Positions 1 through 10,813 of a DNA stretch of 64,000 nucleotides are shown here, in pieces. The translations under genes were made by a program, and so were the position numbers. The stretch spans positions 3,160,501 through 3,224,500 of the forward strand of contig NC_057768.1 of assembly GCF_010389155.1 (NCBI RefSeq), read 5' to 3'. Below the pieces are notes generated by a model. That model had not been told where the DNA came from, made no database searches, and worked only from the letters and a program-made list of their open reading frames with translations. The DNA comes from Erigeron canadensis (Eukaryota; Streptophyta; Magnoliopsida; Asterales; Asteraceae). Each line of letters begins with the position of its first letter. Position 1 is the stretch's first letter.

Positions 1-55
1 ATACGTGCAGGACTTCATCATTATAGGTGTTTCCTGATGTCGAATACCAACTAAC
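1..55 (+). repeat. 3' tail of a SINE-like element, cut by the window edge
   Basis: The first 55 bases match the tail of the SINE-like element at 61405-61615: an ATACGTGCA motif, then a CATTATA block, then CCTGATGT. The same tail occurs in reverse near 13030-13085. Only the 3' part lies inside the window. The family assignment rests on these cross-matches within the window, not on a database. Confidence 0.45.
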
Positions 56-875
56 TATTAAAAAATAAAAAACTAGACTTCTACACACGGTTAGTGTACC
101 TTAGGGTGTATAGTTTAGCTATCAAAAAGTATATGATCGATCACAAGAACTATTGTTTAAAACTAAATGAGTTCAACGTATTTATAAGGATTGGTTTTAT
201 GATGTAGTGTCACTTTGAAATCAAATTTTAAAAGTAACAACTAAATTTCACAGAAAAGGTAGCAACGATTCCATAGAATCAATTTCAAAAGAGTTTGGTG
301 TAAACAATTAATTACAAGGTCATCTGGTTCTAATCCTTTCCACCACAAGTTTTGATTGCACATAAATTAAACCAAAATTCTATTTTGAAACCAACACGAC
401 TTTAATAAATCTCTAGACTTGGTCACGTATGTACCATCCTGTCTACTAACAAATTCGTATCCTCTACTTAAATCACCTAATTAACTAGTTTAATCCTTAT
501 TACCAGAGTCACTACAAAAAAAAAAAAAAAAAAATCTTAAAAAGGGCAAAATTAAAAAATTCATATTAAAAATAAATTTAAAAAGAACAAAATGTTAAAA
601 ACCTATAACAAAATTTTAAAAATCCATGAAAAAATTGAAATATATGACAAAACCTAAATTTCGAATGAGGCATTGGCCCTCTTTCCCCAATTGTGATACT
701 GCCTTTGCTTATTACTATTGAATTATTCTCTTCTTAGTTGATACAAAGTCAAGACAATTGAAATCATATAAACACACAAATAATACCATTAAAAGCATGC
801 ACATGACCAGCAATTTAATAATAATAAGGATTCAATAATAAATAATAAAAAATCACCGTCAAAACCTGTTTACTT
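56..875. other. AT-rich intergenic DNA
   Basis: No open reading frame of note and no RNA gene is visible. There is a run of about 20 A near 515-535 and several TAATAATA-type simple stretches near 820-850. Nothing further could be assigned. Confidence 0.5.
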
Positions 876-1844
876 ATATATACTTTATTATAAAGCAAAT
901 TCTCCTTGTCTAAATTTTAAGTTTCAACATTTATTTTTTCTAAAATGACCTAATCTATTATATATTTACCTAAAATAACTATAATACTCTTTCTCTTTTC
1001 TTAAATCCCAACGAAATATTTTTTTTTCTTTCTCCCCAATAAATCATTTATTCCTTCAATTTATTTAAAATCTTTTATTTCAAAAACTGTACATCGATAT
1101 ATTATAAAAATTATACGGGTGTTCTTAAAATTTCATGGTCTTTAATTAGAGATGTCATTCGATATAATTTCGATTAAATTTTAAATTCGGGGGCAGACCC
1201 CATACGGTTAATTAGGGATAAAAAAAAATTTTCTACTTTTTTTTTTTATTTTTACGATTGTATATTTCTATAGTTTCTTATATTTACTACTTAACTTTTA
1301 GGTTTTATCACTTTAGTTTAACTTTTTATATACAAGTATAATTTACTTTTAAAGTTTTTAATTTTTATCAATTAACTTTGGATTTTAACATTAATCATCA
1401 TTTTTAAATTTTTTTTTCTACTTTCTATCTTTTATTTTAACGCTTTTAACTTACGATAGCAAGTACCCGCGCGTTGCGGCGGTGAGATAGGTCATAGAGT
1501 GTGATAGCCAAATGCTTTAACCGTACGGACTCCGCCCTCGGATTTAAAAATTCGTCGAAAATATATCGAATGACATCTCTAATGAAAGAGCATTAAATTT
1601 TAAGAACACCCATATAATTTTTATAATTTATCTATGTACGATTTTTGACATAAAAGATTTTGAATGAATTAGAGGAAGAAATGATTTATGGAGGAGAAAG
1701 AAAAAAAATGATTGGTTGATATTTGAGGAGAGAGAAACGGTGTTAGGTAAATATAGAATTGATACATATGCATTTTGGGAAAGTAAATGTTGAAACTTAA
1801 AATGTAGACAGGGGAGATCTGCTTTATAATATAGTATAGATTTG
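876..1844. mobile_element. long inverted-repeat element, arms of about 300 bp
   Basis: The left arm (about 876-1190) and right arm (about 1535-1844) are reverse complements with mismatches. The outer ends read TTATTATAAAGCA on the left and its complement TGCTTTATAATATAG on the right. Inner parts share the blocks AAGTTTCAACATTTA and GATGTCATTCGATATA. The loop (1191-1534) contains a sequence also found just outside the right arm (1853-2030). No coding capacity for a transposase is seen, so it is a non-autonomous foldback-type element. The inner half of the arms resembles the arms of the element at 52491-53319. Confidence 0.65.
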
Positions 1845-3789
1845 TACCACTTAACTTATTAGTTTTTTAACTTTAGTCTAACTTTTTGTGTACAAACTTA
1901 ATTATAGTTTAGTTTTATAGTTTTTAATTTTTATCAATTAACTTTGAGTTTCTAACTTTAATCATCAAATCTTTTTTTTTTCTTTTTTTTATCTCTTATT
2001 TTAAGGTTTCTAACTAAACTATAGTAAATTTTAAGTGTCCAAACTTTTAGATACTGTTGTATGTATAAATGCTTGCATGATGCAGTGTCGATTCCGGACA
2101 ACGTCCCTCCGGGGTCAAAAAACTAATTCTAACTACACACATTCATCAGAATTTAGAACCATAAGAATTTATTAAAAAAATCGGATCTTATATCTTAATG
2201 ATGATGATGTCAAATAAATGAATAACAAACACAGTCACTAATGAAAAACGATGTCCCTTTTTCTGTATTTCATCATGAAACCGACAAACAAGTAATTCCT
2301 TTTACACCCCGCTGCCGAGAGATGTTGTGGGAAATGTTGGTCGTCCATTGTTACTGTCTTTTGCTTTTTCTTCTTTTCTTTGATTTTATTTATTTTATCT
2401 ATATGTGGGAGATGAAAAAAAGAAAATAGTGGAAATTGTAAAAATCTTGATACAATAAATATTTATTGTAAGTTCATGCACACAATAACTTTCTGGGTAT
2501 AGTTTATTACATTTTCATGCACTTAACCGGTCCACATCAAGCCATTAGTCGGTTTCGGTATACAATAGAAAATTAGCAGGGTTCATGTATACAATAAACC
2601 TTTTGTAAGTTCATGTACACAATAACTTTTCGGCCTTAGTTGATTATATTTCCGTGTACTTAACCCTTAATATTAATGACCAAACAAAAATATTAAAAAA
2701 TTCATGAGATTACCGAAAAACAAGAATTAAATCTGAATATTGACAAAAACTCTTGGTATATTTGGCAAAACTAGTTGGTAGCTGTAGCTGAAAACTGATA
2801 GCTGTTAGTTGGAAGCTGAAAGCTGGAACTTTTTAAGTAAGACTTGTGCTGCTCTCCTCTTACAAACGAACATAAACTAAAAAATTGGCTTTTTGCGGCT
2901 GACCACTTATCGTCCTACAACACTGTGACCTCAATTCTTTCAAACGACCCTAGCTTTGGGCTTACTTTTTATTCTCTTCTTTTTTATGCTTTTCTGCCAG
3001 CCCAACCAGAAAATCAATATCTCAATACTTGGATTTCCATCCAGCATTTCAGCGTTCAGCCCACCAGTAGATTCACTAGTCACTACCAACTTGTCACCCG
3101 AGTGAATACGGTTTAAAAGTCGTCTCAAACTCTCAATATGAAGGCAAAATGACTTGCAAAATGACTTGCAAAATTAAAACTTGTTGATCACGTATCATGT
3201 TGATCCAAATCTCCACCATGACCATTTTAATTCAAGAATTCAAAATATAAAGATCCACTTTTTGCTAGCTTTAACAGTTTAATCCATACTCATCATGATT
3301 TATTATAAAGACCTGTAATTGAGTAAAATCACATAATAAGTATCAGAGACTATATAAATAATCATATAATTTAATCCTAAAAAAGATGATATCATATAAG
3401 ATAAATATGTATGAAATAGGCTATATTTAAAAGATAAACTAACTTAATAGAAGTAAGATATACTTAACAGTACATAGCAAAAAGCAAATGAAAAATAACA
3501 TGACTGAAAAAAAAGCTAAAACTAACATGATTGACAAAGTTAGATATATTTAAATGTACAAAATAAAAGACAAATGAAAGTAAACATTAAGTAAAAACAT
3601 GACCCAAATTTTTTTTATATCTAACCAAACATTATATAAACATTATACTATTTAGTTCTTATCTTCATGGTAACATTAGACCAGATGCTATACTTTCATG
3701 TAAGTTAAAATAAATCCAGTAATGACGGTTTAAACTTCCAATTGTCAAATGATAGTTTTCTACTGATGTTAAATACAAATAACATCTTC
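1845..3789. other. AT-rich intergenic DNA with repeat remnants
   Basis: A block at 1853-2030 repeats the loop of the neighbouring inverted-repeat element (shared block TTTTTAATTTTTATCAATTA). At 2455-2650 two degenerate copies of a unit containing AAGTTCATG.ACACAATAACTTT occur about 140 bp apart. Near 2757 a TTTGGCAAAACTAGTTGGTAGC motif resembles the ends of hAT-like MITEs. The short open frames here have no recognisable domain and are probably chance. Confidence 0.4.
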
Positions 3790-3861
3790 GGATCCGTGGC
3801 GCAATGGTAGCGCGTCTGACTCCAGATCAGAAGGTTGCGTGTTCGATTCACGTCGGGTTCA
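3790..3861 (+). tRNA. tRNA-Trp (anticodon CCA)
   Basis: A 72-nt cloverleaf can be drawn. The acceptor stem GGATCCG (3790-3796) pairs with CGGGTTC (3854-3860), and the discriminator base is A at 3861. The anticodon stem TCTGA/TCAGA encloses the loop CTCCAGA, which puts the anticodon CCA at 3822-3824. The T-loop region GTTCGATTC is the pol III B box and the D-arm GTGGCGCAATGGTAG the A box. CCA is not encoded, as expected for a nuclear gene, and there is no intron. A run of seven T about 10 nt downstream would serve as the pol III terminator. The sequence has the form of plant cytosolic tRNA-Trp and looks functional. Confidence 0.95.
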
Positions 3862-3870
3862 ATTCCCATA

Positions 3871-3877
3871 TTTTTTT
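3871..3877 (+). terminator. pol III T-run terminator of the tRNA-Trp gene
   Basis: Seven consecutive T residues begin about ten bases after the mature 3' end of the tRNA, the usual position and form of an RNA polymerase III terminator. Confidence 0.7.
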
Positions 3878-4271
3878 CCTGCAATTCCTGTTTTCTATTC
3901 CTTGAAGTATTTTTATTCTTTATTAATTATCTCCTCAATTTCTATGTTTAGTAATTTATTTCGTAAGTTGAAAGTACGTACACTCTAGTTATGAACTTTT
4001 TTATTTCACGTTTGTGGATATAACTTATAGTTTATAGATAAGCTTTTTTAATTTATTGGAAAAAAGCTTCAAGAATTTGCAGAGCAAGTTATTTGTAACT
4101 TTGAAATCATAGAACTAAAATCAGATACTATGCAAATATAGCAAATACCATACCTCCTGAAAATCATGGCTCTTTTTCATAGTCGGTTTTCTTTCCTCTA
4201 CGATAAATTTAAGGACTGAAAAAATGGAGAAAAAGATAGAACCTAACTACTAGAATTGTCGAAAATCTGTT
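3878..4271. other. AT-rich intergenic DNA
   Basis: Nothing recognisable was seen between the tRNA gene and the Mutator-like element apart from AT-rich sequence. Confidence 0.4.
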
Positions 4272-4838
4272 ATGAAAACATGGATAGAGATCAAATGAGA
4301 AAGTAACTTAAGGAGAAAAGGGTGAGAAGGTTCGTTTTTTATTTTTTTTAACTTGTTTTTTTTTTTTTTAACTTTTTTTCATCTTTTTCATTCTCTCTTT
4401 AATTAACTTATTCCATATAAAAAGTTTAAAAATTTTTTTTTTTTCAAAGGGCGTTGGCCGTAAGCTGTAGGCGAAGCCTCTCAGTATATGGCGGAGCCAT
4501 AATAGCTAAGGGTGAAGCCCGTTAGGTAGATCACCCATCACCGATTACCCCCATGACCTATCACCATCTATGACCTATCACTCCTACCAGCTACCCCTTA
4601 TTAATATCCTTAAGGGTGAAGCCCGTACCATACCTTACATGTATAACTCACTAACTCGGTTTAGAAATTTTTTATTTTTATTTATTTTTTATAATTTTTT
4701 GATGGATTGAATTAATTGAAAAAAGAATGAAAAAAGTGAAAAAAAATAAAAAAAACAAGTTTAAAAAAATAAAAAACGAACATTCTCTTCATTCTCTCTT
4801 TAAAAACTTTCTCTCTGGATCTCTACCCATGAAAACAT
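4272..4838. mobile_element. non-autonomous Mutator-like element with perfect 10-bp target duplication
   Basis: The element spans 4282-4828 and is flanked on both sides by ATGAAAACAT (4272-4281 and 4829-4838), a perfect 10-bp direct repeat. Its ends are inverted: GGATAGAGATC on the left and GATCTCTACCC on the right, with the similarity continuing through a T-rich block containing GTTCGTTTTTTATTTTTTT. Nine- to eleven-bp duplications are typical of the Mutator superfamily. Inside (about 4440-4650) is a GC-richer module with repeated GACCTATCACC and GAAGCCCG motifs that recurs in two elements with different ends (25.3 and 52.9 kb). No transposase is encoded. Confidence 0.75.
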
Positions 4839-5868
4839 TATCTATGTAATTATATCTATACTATCTTATAATTAAAATTATTTTGAGCTATCTTATAATG
4901 TAATTCTTTAGAATATGTTACTTTTTTTAAAAAGACGTTTGCGTGGGAGAATAACATGGGATGGGCATAAAATTATAATAAATGTTTTATATTGCGAAGC
5001 GTTTATCAAAATCAACGTTCATCATTCATGTTTATAACTCCACAAAATTGCTGAAACCACCATAAGTCATTTGTATTAAAATTAAACAATTGAAAATAAC
5101 TGTGTTTAATTGGGATCGTGATATTATATTTGTTTTAAGAAAACTTCATCATATCGTTGTACGTGAACAATTTAAACGGATACAAAGAAAAACTCCACAA
5201 AATAACTTATTTATTATAATAAATTTCCAGAAAATAAGATATTTTCATATAATTATTTGAAAAAATAAGTGCATTTGCTATGTATATCACTTAATTATTC
5301 GTTTGCCACGTAAAATTAACATTAGTTAGCAACTTAACCAAATAGTCAAATACTAGTTTATTAGTTTCTTAAAGAGAAACTATTTGTACAACACCAATTA
5401 TTAGCAATACATTACTAAATATATTTTATAATGTTCTATTGTATAACCCAATAAAACATATTTAATAGTGTATTGCGAAATCCAATAAAACATATTTAAT
5501 AGTGTATTGCGAAAGCCGTTGCCATACAAATCACTTTCCTTTCTCAAACGTTCGTTTTGAACTTAAAACAAAATGAAAACATTTATCCCTCTTTTATTAA
5601 AAGTTCTCATTTAGTTCGTAGCTATTTATCCTTTTATTAAAAGTTCTCACTGTCAATATAAAAAAATCAAGTCTAAATATTTTGTTGTTTGAAAAAGAAT
5701 AGAATTGCAGATATTTAAAATGACACGTAGGATGCATAGAGGATCATCTCGCTACAATTCAAATATTTGGTTAAATCCAAACCATTCCTTTCTCACGTGT
5801 CACAATCTAAACACGAATCCACAAACTTACCCTGCACGCGTCACAGACAATTGCTTCCTCCCCAACGT
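4839..5868. other. intergenic DNA upstream of the fasciclin-like gene
   Basis: AT-rich and without a gene. A 34-bp unit (CCAATAAAACATATTTAATA and onward) occurs twice in direct tandem at about 5448-5481 and 5482-5515. A second short duplication, TTTTATTAAAAGTTCTCA, occurs near 5590 and 5634. The last 100 bases form the promoter of the gene at 5934. Confidence 0.55.
5793..5801 (+). promoter_or_regulatory. ABRE/G-box-like site (CACGTGTCA)
   Basis: The sequence CACGTGTCA lies about 75 bp upstream of the TATA box of the fasciclin-like gene. ACGTGTC is the core of the abscisic acid response element bound by bZIP factors in plants. That it is functional here is an inference from position and sequence only. 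Confidence 0.4.
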
Positions 5869-5870
5869 CC

Positions 5871-5878
5871 TATAAATA
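5871..5878 (+). promoter_or_regulatory. TATA box of the fasciclin-like gene
   Basis: TATAAATA starts 63 bp upstream of the start codon, preceded by a C-rich stretch. This spacing would put transcription start near 5905 and leave a leader of about 30 bases. Confidence 0.7.
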
Positions 5879-5933
5879 TCTGAAATTCGTTGTAACCGCT
5901 TCACATTCCACACACTTTTTTCACCAACTACAA

Positions 5934-7244
5934 ATGGCTTCTCTGCAACTCACAATCATCATAATAGCAGTCCTGTTATCATCTTTCTGGTTTCCGACCG
6001 CCACCGCCGTCGACTTTCCCGATGAATCCGTTCCAGATTTCACCGCTTCTTCACCTACTCCGACCGCCACGTCATCACCATACGATATCCATGATTCCTT
6101 CGCTCCGACGTCAATTTTCGAGCCGATTTTGTCAAACCTAGGGTTTCAGGAACTCTCCATGGCGGTTCCTTCACTTTCCGATGACTCAGCGTTCACTACC
6201 TGGAACGGTCCGACGACGATCTTCGCTCCGACGGACGCGTCACTTAAAAGCTGTGGTTCATGCTCTGTTGTTCATCTTCTCCGTGAACATATCGTTCCAG
6301 GTTTATTCTCTCATGAATATCTTCGGAAACTGGCGTTTGGTACGAAGATTGAAACTATGGATCCAGGACGTTGTATCACAGTGACGTCATCAACTGATGC
6401 TAATAATGATAATTACACGAAGATATATATCGGAGGTGTTGAAATTACTCGTCCAGATCTTTTTAATAACGGTTTAATCGTTGTTCACGGACTTCAAGGA
6501 TACGTTGCTCCGTTATCTCCGTTTTCATGTAATGTTGAACGCATGACGTCACTCTCTTTCCCTGTGCAAACAGATAATCATAATAATAATGATGAAACTA
6601 ATAACCGTCAAAACGCTGTCGTTCAGCAGTCGCTACATCATCCGATCTATATAATGCGGCTTATGCTTCGTGACGCGATGTTGAGGTTACGTAATAGCGG
6701 TTACAGTATTCTCGCTCTTGCGATGAAGATGAAATCAGTTGAGCTGATGAGTTTACACAATATGACTGTTTTTGCACTTGATGACGTGTCGATATTCACT
6801 GGTTCGCATAACTACGTCAATAATGTCAGGTTTCATATCGTTCCTAACATGCTGTTAGCGATATCTGATTTAGAGAAGATCAAATCCGGAACGCTGTTAC
6901 CGACGCTTGAATCAGGACAGTCACTAATGGTTACTACGACTTCAGGAGGATTTACACCGATGAGAATCAATTACGTCAGAATTAAGGTCCCTGACGTCAT
7001 GAGGAACCTGAAGATTGTTGTTCATAGTATCTACTTGCCGTTTCCTCACCTTCATCCATCTGCTGTTACATATGAGGAAGATACTTCTGCAGGTGTTCCA
7101 CATTTTGAGCTGAAGAATATGGATAAGGATCAGGTGAAAGTGAAAGTGAATGGCTCGGGAAAGTGTACGGCTACAGATGAAGCTGCTGGAAGTTGTGATG
7201 TTGTTAAACCAGTGGTTATGAGGGCAGAGCATCAAGGCCTGTAG
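5934..7244 (+). CDS. fasciclin-like arabinogalactan protein (FLA19/20/21 type)
   Basis: This is a single-exon gene for a 436-residue secreted cell-wall or cell-surface protein. Residues 1-25 form a signal peptide: a hydrophobic LTIIIIAVLL core ending in ATA. A short Ser/Thr/Pro/Ala-rich stretch (about 38-50, SSPTPTATSSP) is a possible arabinogalactan attachment region. The first FAS1 domain (about 60-200) shows the H1-type motif TIFAPTDAS and the later block NGLIVVHGLQGYV. A second, more divergent FAS1 domain (about 235-375) has NMTVFALDD, RFHIVPNML and LKIVVHSIYLP. No hydrophobic GPI-anchor tail is seen at the C-terminus, which fits the FLA19/20/21 branch rather than GPI-anchored FLAs. FAS1 domains mediate adhesion in walls. 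The start is the first ATG after a TATA box with a short leader. It converges with the SnRK2 gene, whose stop codon lies about 580 bp away. Confidence 0.88.
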   Translation: MASLQLTIIIIAVLLSSFWFPTATAVDFPDESVPDFTASSPTPTATSSPYDIHDSFAPTSIFEPILSNLGFQELSMAVPSLSDDSAFTTWNGPTTIFAPTDASLKSCGSCSVVHLLREHIVPGLFSHEYLRKLAFGTKIETMDPGRCITVTSSTDANNDNYTKIYIGGVEITRPDLFNNGLIVVHGLQGYVAPLSPFSCNVERMTSLSFPVQTDNHNNNDETNNRQNAVVQQSLHHPIYIMRLMLRDAMLRLRNSGYSILALAMKMKSVELMSLHNMTVFALDDVSIFTGSHNYVNNVRFHIVPNMLLAISDLEKIKSGTLLPTLESGQSLMVTTTSGGFTPMRINYVRIKVPDVMRNLKIVVHSIYLPFPHLHPSAVTYEEDTSAGVPHFELKNMDKDQVKVKVNGSGKCTATDEAAGSCDVVKPVVMRAEHQGL

Positions 7245-7821
7245 TCAATGCTAGTCAACTGTCGTTCAAATTACCACTTGGTCAATGATAGTCAACTTAG
7301 CCTAATTGCATAGTCGAGCTGTTCATCTTTAGAAATGATTTTAGAAATTGTTTTAGAAATGATGTTGGGATATTCTAGTAGTTGTTCGTTTTTAGAAATA
7401 AAATGTGGTTCAATTGGGATATTCTAGTAGTTGTTCGTTTCGGTTAAAATCGATGAGTGTGTGTCTTGGGTTTGTACTGATCAGTGTACTGAAATTCGTT
7501 TTCAGTGAGTCCTCTGTCTTTGTTTAGATATTCTAGCTTTGATTATGTATTTCATCATCTGAATCTATAAGATGCATCATATCTCAACTAATAGTGAAAG
7601 ATTTGTAATCAGAATTTGCTGTTTCCGATATACTGAAAACATGCATTCAAGTCATGTCGTCTGATAAATGAATTCTACATAAATGCTATAACGATCACAA
7701 ACTGTACATTGATATGTGGCAACTGCAAATCTTTGAAGTGTGATATCTACAATTCATGTGCATATGCATTTTCGGCTCCAATTTTGTGATATCAAACGAC
7801 TATCAATATGTATACGTGTGA
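7245..7821. other. convergent 3' intergenic region (fasciclin-like gene / SnRK2)
   Basis: This is the downstream region of two convergent genes. A direct repeat GGGATATTCTAGTAGTTGTT occurs twice about 50 bp apart (near 7366 and 7416). No further gene is visible. Confidence 0.5.
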
Positions 7822-10813
7822 TTACAAGGCAAACACGACCTCACCACTGCTGTCTATATCAAGTTCTTCACGATCAGAGTCAAAGTCATCTAGATCCATG
7901 TCAAGGTCAAGATCATCTTCCATGGAATCGAGATTGTAAAGACCAACAGGCGGAATGGTGGCTTCAGATATTATGTGCATAATCGCATCCACACTCTGCA
8001 TAGGTTGAGCAGTCTCTTCAAACTGGTTGCTTATCATCCTCTCTTCATCCATCAGATCGGCAGTCAGGTTTTTTAGAAACCATTCATGTGTCTTTATCTC
8101 CGCCATTGTGATTCTCTGTTAGCATACCCACCGGTGATTAGCAAAAGCAATATCAACTACAAAAATGAGGCTATTTGCGAAAGCAAAAGCAGTCACAAAC
8201 TGAAATGACTTGCATAATTAGTAACTAAAACGCATAATGAGGCTATTTGCAAAAGCAGTCACAAACTGAAATGACTTGCATAATTAATAACTGAAAAGCT
8301 TAATGAGGCTCTTTGCAAACGCAAAACGAGTCACAAACTGAAATGACTTGCTGAATTGATAACTAAAACGCATACTCAACCTGTGCAGGGTCACCAACAA
8401 AGATTCTTGAAAGGAGATGGCGACATTCAGGCGATATCACAATATTTTCTGGAATCGAATACTGAACTTCAAGAATTCTCTGTTGAGCGCAAAAGTGTTA
8501 GAGTTTCCGTGAAACAAACCTTTTGATTGATACGATAACAAAATTATAGCTAAGTAATTTAACATACATGGATTGTCTTTCTGAAGTTTCTTGGTTCATT
8601 TGGGTCCTCGAATGGATAGCCACCAAAGAGCATGACGTATAATGTCACCCCACAGGACCAAACATCCGCGATCTGAAATATGCACTCTGCTAAGATTCAT
8701 GATTTTTGTACTGATAATAAGATCTAAATGTTTCTAAATGAATTTTTTCCGTATTAACTTTTACCTTCCCGTCATATTCTTGCCTGGCTAATACTTCTGG
8801 AGCAATGTAAGCCGGTGTTCCAACAGTTGACTTTGGCTGTGAATGCAAAACGGAGGACTGCAGTACAACAAAGAAACCAAATCGGATTATTATGCCACAC
8901 CTACGGTACAATGCTATATAGACATGAGATAATATGACCCAATACAACCTTTGAGTACCCAAAATCGCATATTTTTAATCGAGGAGCAGGGCTTCCATCT
9001 ATCAATGTGTTTTCTAGCTTCAAGTCACGATGACAAACTTGCTGCATCAACACAAACCAAACAGAAAACTCAAACAATTCGTTTATCTTTTATGTTTCAA
9101 AGATCAAGAACTGTTGAACTGACATACGCCACACAATAGTAATAGCAGGAACTGCACAATATATGATTTGCCTACACCTACAGAGATCATACAATACACA
9201 CCATGGCATGACAGTAGCTGACCCCGGATATCAATTGTTGAAAGAAGTATCGGGCCTGCAAAATACATATAGCTAAGAACGAGTCTCAAAAGCCAAACAT
9301 TCAAATTAGTTACCAATTCTTTTAAACTTTTTAATGTATCTTTCTTATTTGTTGTCAAGAATAACTAATTTTGATTGAGATGTTTAACATATATAATATT
9401 AATTGAAATATATATATTTCTTATTTCTATAACATCTTATAAAACAAAGTGGCTTATTCTATTTTAAGAAATTTAAGTAATTTAGTCATTTTTATATCCA
9501 ATAACTCTCTTTTTTTTTGGACCCTAGCTTAACAATAATGCATAAATTACACTATCAAAATTATTTATCTTTTAAAATATCTTAATTAACCTTTTACGTC
9601 AATTACATTTACATCAATAATTTACATCACTCGACGTTGCCTCCACAACCACACCATCATCGCCACGACCACCGCCGCATTGCGCGGGTACCGGGCTAGT
9701 TAAAGAAGACCATTTCAGATATATATGTTTCAAACATGAATTCATTAGAAAAACAAACCTCATCTTTTTTTTCTTTTCTTTTTCTTTTTTTTTTTCAATA
9801 GCATTCAAAATTACAATTAGCAGTAGTCACCCAAAGGACAAAATTCATTAGAAAAACAAACCTCATCTTCATTGAAGCGCCCTGCATTACAAATTCTATC
9901 GAAAAGCTCCCCTCCGGCCACATACTCCATAACAATGGCTAGATGGGTCGGTGTCAATATGATCTTCAAAATAACAGAACACCAACATAAGAAACTAATA
10001 AGCATCATTTAAATTATGATTTAAGATATAGTTATATCAGAACAAGAAAAGCTTAAAGCGCGCTCAAACCTCTTTAAACCGGACTATATTAGGATGTCTC
10101 AAAGGTCTGTGATTTATAATCTCTCTTTGAACATTTTCATCTATCTGAAAAAAAAACAAGCATTTACATTTTATATTAATCCAATCCAATATAATCAACA
10201 AATTCACAAATCCAAATTTCTTACTTATATATCCAGCAATTAACTGTATTATATATATTGACTAAATAGCCATCAGCTAGTTCCAACAACCCTTTAGATA
10301 ATTCTTTTTTTGAACAGGGAATGTTAGTTGTTAGCGGTTAATTAATTAGTTTAACCCAATTTTGTACTTAAACGCAAAAGCCTCCTTCGATCACTAGACC
10401 GGCCAAGAGTATCCATGATCAAAAGTGTGTTCAAAGGTCTAGTTTCATAGTTTTAAGATTTTTTGTTAAGAAAATAGTCATAATTTCCACTAAATTAAAA
10501 CTAGAAAGACTTGACTAAATTTAATTTAATGGAAGTTCAAATAGAGTAATTAATTTCTTGTAACACTGCAAAACAGAAACAAAAAAGAGAAAAAAACAGT
10601 ACTTAATTGAAAGATATAACAAAAATAGAAATAACCAACCTTTTCACCTCTCTCAATATACTTGACTGCAACAAGCTCTTTAGTATGTTTATCTCTCATA
10701 AGCCTTGCCACCCCAAAATTACCCGACCCAATATCGCGAATGAAGTCATACCGATCACTGTCATGCATGATCGGCATCTCCATCACCGGATTCACCACCC
10801 GTTCCATATTCAT
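7822..10813 (-). CDS. subclass III SnRK2 protein kinase (SnRK2.6/OST1-like), nine exons
   Basis: This is an ABA-activated Ser/Thr kinase of the SnRK2.2/2.3/2.6 group, known in Arabidopsis to phosphorylate bZIP factors and guard-cell channels. Hand-joined exons: 10813-10640, 10144-10070, 9963-9862, 9255-9202, 9041-8949, 8857-8765, 8672-8568, 8479-8381 and 8115-7822. All are multiples of three with GT-AG borders and give 362 aa, the same length as Arabidopsis OST1. Seen motifs: glycine loop GSGNFG, catalytic K51 in VAVK, HRD 139-141, DFG 161-163, and an activation loop with [17 protein letters not shown] (S176 matches the activating serine of OST1). The C-terminus has the SnRK2 box (about 300-320) and the acidic ABA-box region ending [13 protein letters not shown], which binds PP2C phosphatases. 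Intron 3 (606 bp) holds a small Helitron and intron 8 a three-copy repeat. All catalytic residues are intact. Confidence 0.93.
8164..8380. repeat. three-copy 66-72-bp tandem repeat in SnRK2 intron 8
   Basis: The unit begins AATGAGGCTATTTGC and contains AGTCACAAACTGAAATGACT. Copies start near 8164, 8236 and 8302, and the third runs to the 5' splice site of the intron (donor at 8380 on the minus strand). It fills most of the 265-bp intron between exons 8 and 9. Confidence 0.8.
9435..9699 (+). mobile_element. short non-autonomous Helitron inside SnRK2 intron 3
   Basis: The element starts TCTTATAAAACAAAG after an A and ends in a GC-rich hairpin-like stretch (GCCGCATTGCGCGGG) followed by CTAG and a host T, the standard Helitron termini (5' TC, 3' hairpin then CTRR, insertion between A and T). 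Its 5' 60 bases resemble the element at 15625-15906 (shared block CTATTTTAAGAAATT). It carries no gene and lies antisense to the host intron. Confidence 0.65.

Noticed and set aside
6942..7235. 97-codon open frame on the minus strand
   Set aside because: It lies wholly inside the fasciclin-like coding region in antisense and has no domain; a shadow of the real gene.
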